The position numbers and the translations under genes were made by a program. DNA of 44,853 bases from UBA1731 sp964440985 (GTDB lineage Bacteria; Verrucomicrobiota; Kiritimatiellia; RFP12; UBA1067): contig CAYTWE010000015.1 of the NCBI GenBank assembly GCA_964440985.1, positions 1-44,853 on the forward strand, written 5' to 3'. The notes below the pieces were generated by a model that did not search any database, was not told the origin of the DNA, and was given only the letters and a program-made list of their open reading frames with translations. Each line of letters begins with the position of its first letter. Within the stretch, counting starts at the first letter, position 1. This document shows, in pieces, positions 40,677 to 44,853 of the stretch.

Positions 40677-42568
40677 TGCACTTCGCCGTCGGAGGGGTGC
40701 TCCTCAGAATCGCACCGTATCTGCTGGTGTTCGCTGCGGCATTCATTTTGTCGCTTCTCCTTACGCCAATCGTGCGAAACGTCAATCGCCGTCTTGGCAT
40801 GGTAGATACGCCGGGCGGAAGACGCATAAACAAGAAGCCCATTCCGCGCGGCGGCGGAGTCGCTGTGATTGCGTCGTTTCTGATCGCCGCCACGGCGTTC
40901 GTCCTGATATCCGGCAGATCGCTTTCCCCCGCAATTCCCAATGCCGTGTTCTTCCGGATGGTTGCGCTTGCGGTAGGGCTTGGACTGCTCGGGTTTGTGG
41001 ATGACAGGTTTGGGATGAAGCCAACTGTGAAACTTGCCGGACAGATTGCCGTAGCCGTCCTGGCGTTCTTTTGGTGTCATGTCGGATTTCATTCCTTCTT
41101 CGATGTCATCCCGCTTTGGCTCGACCTGCCGCTTACCGTGTTCTGGATTGTCGGCGCGATCAATGCGTTCAACCTGATTGACGGTCTTGACGGACTTGCC
41201 TCTGGCCTGGCCGTGATAGCATCGGCAGGTATGGCCGGAGCTCTGTTCTTTGCGGCATCGCCCGGTCAGATGATCATTCACCTTGCGTTCATGGGGGCGG
41301 TTCTCGGATTCCTTCGGTACAACTTCAATCCGGCCTCAGTGTTTCTCGGCGACACAGGTGCGATGTTCCTCGGCTTTTTCCTGTCCACTGTTGCACTGAT
41401 GACGCACGCCGGCGATTCGTTTCTCGTGTGCGTAGGGGTTCCGGCGCTCGCAATGGGCGTGCCGATATTCGACACAGCGCTCGCAATCGTCCGCCGAGTG
41501 GTGCGGGCGGCCTTGCGTCATGAGGAGCCGTCATCCGGCTCCGGCAGTGCGAAGGTGATGCAGGCGGACGCAGACCACACGCACCACCGCATTCTCCGCA
41601 GGTTCGCTTCGCAGCGCAAGGCAGTGGCGCTGCTGTACGTGATTGCCGCGTTTCTTGTGCTTGTCGGAATAGGGGCTATTGCCCTGCGCGACCGTGCGGC
41701 GGGGCTGTTCATCGTGGCGTTCATCATTGCGTCGTACATCATTGTGAAGGACATGTCAAGGGTTGAGCTTCTCGACGCAGGCAGGCTTGCGGATGTCGTC
41801 GCCCACAGCCACGGACATTCCGGTCGCCGTCGCGCCGCGCTTTTCGTCCCCGTCCTGCTTCTCACGGATGCCGTCATACTGGTGGGCACGTGGTATGTGA
41901 CGCAGAAGCTGCTCACGATCCCGATGACGTCGCGTCAGCTTCACACGTTTCTGCCGTTGCGCGTGATACCGGTGTTCATCGCACTCGCCATCTCTCGATC
42001 CTATTCCACGGTATGGTCGCGGGCGATGCTTACGAACTACATACGGCTCGTCATCGCAATCGCGTCAGGGGTGCTTCTTTCTACGGCGTTCATCGTCCTG
42101 CTCGGCTATCAGGAGGGGCGTACGCTTGCGTTTCCGGCAATCCATTTCGGACTGCTCCTCATTGCGATGCTTGCGGTGCGTTCCGGTAGACAGCTGCTGC
42201 GCGACTATTTCTACACGCTCAACGCTCGCAACCTTGCGGACGCACCGGACGTGTCGCGTGTGCTTGTCTTCGGGGCGGGACTTCGCTGTCGCGCATTCTG
42301 CCGCGAACTCGTCCGCGATGTCCGGTTCGGCAGGCGCATAATCGTGGGACTTGTGGACGATGATCTGCTCCTTCGCGGCAGGTACATCGGCGGAATGCGC
42401 ATTGACGGGCCGCACATGGATGCGAAGAGGATTGTAGCGGAGACAGGCGCCGACAGCGTGGTTATAGCCTGCGAACTGTCACCCGAACGGCTGCACGTGG
42501 TGGTGGATACGTTCAGGGGCTGTGGGCTGAAGGTGTCTACTTTCAATTTCGTGGAGCAGGCAGTCTGA
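40673..42568 (+). CDS. WecA-like GlcNAc-1-P transferase fused to a second membrane/nucleotide-binding part
   Basis: 631 residues. Residues 1-330 match WecA/TagO/MraY-type phosphosugar transferases to undecaprenyl phosphate: DDRFGMKP, NAFNLIDGLDGLASG, FLGDTGAMFLG and DHTHHRILRR. A second group of about four helices (about 385-510) and a nucleotide-binding-like fold (about 540-625; RVLVFGAGLRCRAFCREL) resemble the N-terminal part of WbaP/FlaA1-type proteins, without their catalytic domain. The fusion is not standard. It probably starts polymer synthesis for an envelope glycan, linked to the preceding exosortase/EpsI. Start: GTG at 40673 or ATG at 40676. Confidence 0.83.
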   Translation: MMHFAVGGVLLRIAPYLLVFAAAFILSLLLTPIVRNVNRRLGMVDTPGGRRINKKPIPRGGGVAVIASFLIAATAFVLISGRSLSPAIPNAVFFRMVALAVGLGLLGFVDDRFGMKPTVKLAGQIAVAVLAFFWCHVGFHSFFDVIPLWLDLPLTVFWIVGAINAFNLIDGLDGLASGLAVIASAGMAGALFFAASPGQMIIHLAFMGAVLGFLRYNFNPASVFLGDTGAMFLGFFLSTVALMTHAGDSFLVCVGVPALAMGVPIFDTALAIVRRVVRAALRHEEPSSGSGSAKVMQADADHTHHRILRRFASQRKAVALLYVIAAFLVLVGIGAIALRDRAAGLFIVAFIIASYIIVKDMSRVELLDAGRLADVVAHSHGHSGRRRAALFVPVLLLTDAVILVGTWYVTQKLLTIPMTSRQLHTFLPLRVIPVFIALAISRSYSTVWSRAMLTNYIRLVIAIASGVLLSTAFIVLLGYQEGRTLAFPAIHFGLLLIAMLAVRSGRQLLRDYFYTLNARNLADAPDVSRVLVFGAGLRCRAFCRELVRDVRFGRRIIVGLVDDDLLLRGRYIGGMRIDGPHMDAKRIVAETGADSVVIACELSPERLHVVVDTFRGCGLKVSTFNFVEQAV

Positions 42569-42588
42569 CGTCTGCGCGTTGGAGGAGT

Positions 42589-43911
42589 ATGGGAAGGTTC
42601 GAGATATCCGGGAACCGGACGGTTGGCGGGACGCACCGTGTGCCGGGCAACAAAAATGCGGCACTGCCGATGATTGCGGCGGCGCTGCTCACGGACGAGC
42701 CGGTAACGCTCGAGAACGTGCCGGAGATTGCAGATGTCGCAAGTATGCTTGAGTGTGCGGAGAGGTTCGGGGCGTCGGTCGTGCGGGACGTCGCTTCGAG
42801 GAGCGTCACGATATGCGCCAAGAAGCTGAAGACGGCGCGGCTTGATCCGAAGCTTGCCGCCAAGATACGCACAAGTGTGCTTTTTGCGGGGCCGCTCCTC
42901 GCTCGGCGCGGGCGCGTGTCGCTGCCGCCGCCCGGCGGGGACGGCATCGGGCATCGCCGCCTCGATACGCATTTCGACGGGTTCGTTGCGCTTGGCGCCA
43001 AAGTCAAATACACGAAACGCAACATGCAGCTTTCAGTTGTTCGGCGCGGTCGCGGAGTCGCCGGCGGTCTCAAGGGGGCATCGTTCGTCCTTGACGAGGC
43101 AAGCGTCACCGCAACCGAGAACATCGTGATGGCGGCGGCGCTTGCGGATGGCGACACCGTGATATACAACGCTGCGTGTGAGCCGCATGTGCAGGATCTC
43201 TGCGCATTGCTGAATGCGATGGGTGCGAAGATATCCGGCATCGGCACGAACAGGATAACCGTAAGCGGAGTGGAAGCCCTGCACGGCGCCACCATGCGCA
43301 TAGGGTCGGATCTCATAGAGGCCGTGAGCTATCTCGTTGCCGCAGCGATAACCGGCGGTGCCTTGACGCTTACGGATGTGGATGTGCCGCAGTTCTCGAT
43401 TCTCGCCGGACCGCTGCGTCGCTTCGGGCTGCGCTGGACGGCGGACGCGGGGAAGCGCACCATCGAGCTTCCGTCAAAGCAAAGGCTGCGAATGCGCTAC
43501 GATCTCGGCGATTCGATACCGAGCATCGCCGATGGCCCGTGGCCGATGTTCCCAAGCGATCTTATGTCCGTGATGATCGTGCTGGCCACACAGTGCAGAG
43601 GCACCTGCCTCTTCCATGAAAAGATGTTCGAGAGCCGTCTGTACTTTGTCGATCACCTGATCCAGATGGGCGCGAAGATTGTTGTGTGCGATCCGCACCG
43701 TGCCGTTGTGACCGGCCCGTCTCCGCTTCGGGGCACAACGGTCACGTCGCCGGACATACGCGCCGGAATCGCCTTGATTCTCGCAGCGCTGTGCGCGAAG
43801 GGGACGACCTCGATATTGAACGCCGAATCTGTTGACCGCGGATATGAATCTGTGGAGAAATGGTTGGGCAAGCTCGGCGCCGACATCAGGCGAGTGCAGA
43901 ACGCCGTGTGA
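42589..43911 (+). CDS. murA: UDP-GlcNAc 1-carboxyvinyltransferase (MurA) with Asp at the active-site loop
   Basis: First committed step of peptidoglycan: adds enolpyruvyl to UDP-GlcNAc. 440 residues, slightly long. PGNKNAALP (K22, N23) is intact, as are FPSDLMS, MFESRLYFVDHL and VDRGYESVEKWL. The residue equal to E. coli Cys115, in the loop PPPGGDGIGHRR, is Asp118. Asp at this place is known from MurA enzymes that are active and resist fosfomycin (for example mycobacterial). GGAGGAGT lies right before the ATG. The gene follows the WecA-like gene by 20 bases. Confidence 0.93.
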   Translation: MGRFEISGNRTVGGTHRVPGNKNAALPMIAAALLTDEPVTLENVPEIADVASMLECAERFGASVVRDVASRSVTICAKKLKTARLDPKLAAKIRTSVLFAGPLLARRGRVSLPPPGGDGIGHRRLDTHFDGFVALGAKVKYTKRNMQLSVVRRGRGVAGGLKGASFVLDEASVTATENIVMAAALADGDTVIYNAACEPHVQDLCALLNAMGAKISGIGTNRITVSGVEALHGATMRIGSDLIEAVSYLVAAAITGGALTLTDVDVPQFSILAGPLRRFGLRWTADAGKRTIELPSKQRLRMRYDLGDSIPSIADGPWPMFPSDLMSVMIVLATQCRGTCLFHEKMFESRLYFVDHLIQMGAKIVVCDPHRAVVTGPSPLRGTTVTSPDIRAGIALILAALCAKGTTSILNAESVDRGYESVEKWLGKLGADIRRVQNAV

Positions 43912-43987
43912 TCCTGCGGACGGCGCAGACGCTTTTTGGTTTGACCAGCACCGCTGAGCGACTGCCGGAGGCACGGTACGGCGATGC

Positions 43988-44016
43988 TTGATTTGGAGGG
44001 CGGGATTTCGTACAAT
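43988..44016 (+). promoter_or_regulatory. Promoter of pyrH
   Basis: TTGATT (43988-43993), 17-base spacer, TACAAT (44011-44016). The start codon at 44025 is 8 bases after the -10, so the mRNA has little or no leader. Confidence 0.65.
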
Positions 44017-44024
44017 ATTGCGCC

Positions 44025-44750
44025 ATGAAGCGAAAACTAAAGTTCAAACGTATTTTGCTCAAACTCTCAGGCGAAGTGCTTGCAAACCGTGAGACCGGTG
44101 AATGCATCGACCCGGAACGCCTCGCGTTCATGGCAGAGCGCGTGAAGAAGATTCACGGTTTAGGCTGCGAAGTGGGAATTGTGCTTGGAGGCGGAAACAT
44201 ATTCAGAGGCCTCTCCGGTTCAACGAAGGGCGTCAACCGTGTGACGGGCGACTCCATGGGGATGCTCGCCACGATCATAAACGGGCTGGCGATGATGAAC
44301 GCACTTGAAAGCATAGGCGTCCCCACGCGGGTGATGACGTCGATAGAGATGCCGAAGCTTGCCGAGCCGTTCATACAGCGCAAGGCAATACGCCACTTTG
44401 AGAAGGGGCGTGTGTGCGTGTTCGCCGGCGGCACGGGCAATCCGTATTTCTCCACCGACTCCGCCGCCGCGCTGCGCGCGAGCGAGATCGGAGCGGATGC
44501 CCTGCTGAAGGCCACGAAAGTGGACGGCATCTACACGGCCGACCCGATGAAGGATCCGAAGGCAAAGAAGTACGGTTCGCTCAGATACGAGACCGCACTT
44601 GAAAAGCGTCTCAAGGTGATGGATTCGGCGGCGTTCGCGCTGTGCATGGACAACGACATTCCAATCGTCGTGTTTGACTTCTTCGACGGAGATGCGCTTG
44701 AGCGCGTCGTCAAAGGCGAAGCCGTCGGTACGCTTGTGACAGACAAGTGA
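44025..44750 (+). CDS. pyrH: Uridylate kinase (UMP kinase)
   Basis: Makes UDP from UMP. 241 residues, normal length. Seen: RILLKLSGEVL (9-19), VGIVLGGGNIFRG (50-62), FAGGTGNPYFSTDSAAALRA and DGIYTADPMKDPKAKKY, all typical of bacterial PyrH. Promoter and start are very close together. In many bacteria tsf-pyrH-frr form an operon; here neither neighbour is tsf, and the next gene does not look like frr. Confidence 0.96.
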   Translation: MKRKLKFKRILLKLSGEVLANRETGECIDPERLAFMAERVKKIHGLGCEVGIVLGGGNIFRGLSGSTKGVNRVTGDSMGMLATIINGLAMMNALESIGVPTRVMTSIEMPKLAEPFIQRKAIRHFEKGRVCVFAGGTGNPYFSTDSAAALRASEIGADALLKATKVDGIYTADPMKDPKAKKYGSLRYETALEKRLKVMDSAAFALCMDNDIPIVVFDFFDGDALERVVKGEAVGTLVTDK

Positions 44751-44772
44751 TTCTCACAGGGAGGATTTGATT

Positions 44773-44853
44773 ATGGATCTCGCTGCACAGACCGGCAGGA
44801 TTGCGGCCCAGGGCGAATTGGCCGCAAAGATCAAGGAAGAAGTCGGCAAGGTG
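44773..44853 (+). CDS. Partial gene, possibly a MoxR-type AAA+ ATPase
   Basis: Only 27 codons lie in the window. GGGAGGATTTGATT before the ATG at 44773 is a strong ribosome binding site. The fragment ends GELAAKIKEEVGKV, which resembles the N-terminal helix before the VGQ motif in MoxR ATPases. This is weak evidence. It is 22 bases after pyrH. Confidence 0.4.
   Translation, partial: MDLAAQTGRIAAQGELAAKIKEEVGKV

Noticed and set aside
44773..44853. frr (ribosome recycling factor) after pyrH
   Set aside because: The N-terminus does not match the start of RRF; it fits a MoxR-type ATPase better, though weakly.

Overview
The window reads as chromosomal DNA of a GC-rich Gram-negative bacterium. 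Gram-negative: a lipid A type acyltransferase with the HxGxWE-like box, a lipoprotein signal, an outer-surface repeat protein and dTDP-rhamnose genes are present. A Verrucomicrobiota-like host (Kiritimatiellia-type gut lineage) is my best guess from the fused exosortase/EpsI protein, the fused GldF/GldG-like transporter, secreted GHL10 and GH78 glycosidases and the housekeeping gene arrangement. This is inference; no 16S gene is in the window.

Layout. Positions 1-37 are the 3' end of a 5S rRNA, so an rRNA operon ends here. Positions 110-8141 are a dense plus-strand block: lysS, tmk, holB, ricT, a secreted GHL10-type glycosidase, a DjlA-like TerB/J protein and a CCA-adding-type nucleotidyltransferase. 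Positions 8150-10254 are accessory: a long hairpin, a decayed ISL3-type transposase with two single-base indels, an AT-richer orphan ORF and a strong hairpin. Positions 10255-14681 carry a GT-B glycosyltransferase, a lipid A type acyltransferase, a 14-residue-repeat surface protein, a DUF1015 protein and a DUF2062 membrane protein. One minus-strand gene, a phosphoesterase with a transmembrane anchor and extra domain, is divergent from citrate synthase across overlapping promoters. Positions 16002-24093 hold gltA, argJ, an EF-hand membrane protein, nadK, rnc and hrpB. Positions 24202-28656 hold a lipoprotein GH78 rhamnosidase, a cupin and an RlmD/RumA-like methyltransferase. Positions 28756-33196 are a Gld-like ABC system (ATPase, fused permease/GldG, DUF4340), followed by rmlA, rmlC and rmlD without rmlB.

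The most unusual part is 35580-38738. A glycosyltransferase-2 gene survives only as a 27-residue stub. It is followed by a tight three-gene cassette, lower in GC, in which two related membrane proteins flank an exported protein. Both membrane proteins have an N-terminus like that of PilC/GspF, one transmembrane helix and a shared helical C-terminal region. Behind the cassette is a 594-base gene-free stretch with a 30-base direct repeat pair and a large imperfect inverted repeat, before tRNA-Asn.

Positions 38739-44853 return to core functions: tRNA-Asn, infA, an exosortase/EpsI fusion, a WecA-like transferase fused to a second membrane and nucleotide-binding part, murA with Asp in place of the usual active-site Cys, pyrH, and the start of a probable MoxR-type ATPase. 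Several genes (10255, 39123, 44025) have a clear -10 box only 7-8 bases before the start codon, which suggests leaderless transcripts.
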